This document shows positions 6,297 to 6,486 of a stretch of DNA of 6,486 nt, piece after piece. This DNA comes from Rhodospirillales bacterium. Its GTDB lineage: Bacteria > Pseudomonadota > Alphaproteobacteria > Rhodospirillales > Casp-alpha2. The notes below the pieces were generated by a model, which saw only the letters and a list, made by a program, of their open reading frames with translations, searched no databases and was not told the DNA's origin. The DNA lies in contig JABJOR010000275.1 in assembly GCA_018664265.1 (NCBI GenBank), forward strand, positions 1 through 6,486, given 5' to 3'. A program made the position numbers and the translations under genes. Position 1 is the stretch's first letter. Every line of letters starts with the position of its first letter.

Positions 6297-6486
6297 ATGG
6301 GCGGTAAATCAGAAGAAAATAATGTAGTTTCTGATGAGGCGATTACCAAGATACGGAATCATTTTTTGGGCTGGCAATGTCGTTTACGTCAATTTTCAGT
6401 CCGTGACTTGAATGGCGAACCATCAAAAGGCATGCGACCGGATATTGCGATCGGCGATACAGGTGCCGGCTATGAAGCAGTAACAA
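6297..6486 (+). CDS. Unrecognised protein, N-terminal part only (runs off the right edge)
   Basis: An open frame begins at ATG 6297, preceded by GGAGAG at 6287-6292 (GGAG six bases from the start), and stays open for 63 codons to the window end. The visible N-terminus is hydrophilic, without signal peptide or membrane helix: it begins MGGKSEEN, has an amphipathic stretch with EAITKIRNHFLGWQCR around residues 14-29, and contains RLRQFSVRDLNG and GMRPDIAIGD. It is probably a cytosolic protein. I do not recognise a domain and assign no function. The good ribosome-binding site, the divergent intergenic region ahead of it and the ordinary residue composition make it likely to be a real gene. Confidence 0.75.
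   Translation, partial: MGGKSEENNVVSDEAITKIRNHFLGWQCRLRQFSVRDLNGEPSKGMRPDIAIGDTGAGYEAVT

Overview
The window holds six protein-coding genes and no RNA genes, mobile elements or CRISPR arrays that I can support. The best guess for the organism is a Gram-negative, ubiquinone-using alphaproteobacterium able to live with little or no oxygen. The basis is the ubiU-ubiV pair, a large cytosolic c-di-GMP protein, an exported dienelactone-hydrolase-type enzyme and moderate GC content. The class assignment is inference; the Proteobacterial origin is much safer.

Layout: (1) Bases 1-1730, plus strand: the 3' part of ubiU (its 5' end lies outside the window) followed 21 bases later by complete ubiV. Both carry the full four-cysteine iron-sulfur ligand sets known from E. 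coli UbiU and UbiV, so this is an oxygen-independent ubiquinone hydroxylation operon. (2) 1737-2483, minus strand: an exported dienelactone hydrolase family protein, converging on ubiV with only 6 bases between the stop codons. (3) 2484-2804: a very AT-rich divergent intergenic region (18% GC over 2521-2760 and 10% over its first 120 bases, counted by hand). (4) 2805-5315, plus strand: a cytosolic protein with four CBS domains, then PAS, GGDEF and EAL. The GGDEF half has lost the first metal-binding aspartate, while the EAL half looks intact. (5) 5316-6176, minus strand: an EamA/DMT-type ten-helix transporter whose stop codon directly abuts that of the c-di-GMP gene. (6) 6177-6296: a divergent promoter region with an inverted repeat over the transporter's likely -10 box. 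(7) From 6297: the first 63 codons of a gene I do not recognise.

How the genes work together: only ubiU-ubiV is clearly a functional unit, acting as a heterodimer, probably with ubiT just upstream. The other genes are single transcription units arranged as alternating convergent and divergent pairs, and nothing ties them to one pathway. The most distinctive gene is the CBS4-PAS-GGDEF-EAL protein, probably a c-di-GMP phosphodiesterase that reads adenine nucleotides through its CBS domains and another signal through PAS. I found no convincing evidence of a wholly new multi-gene system.
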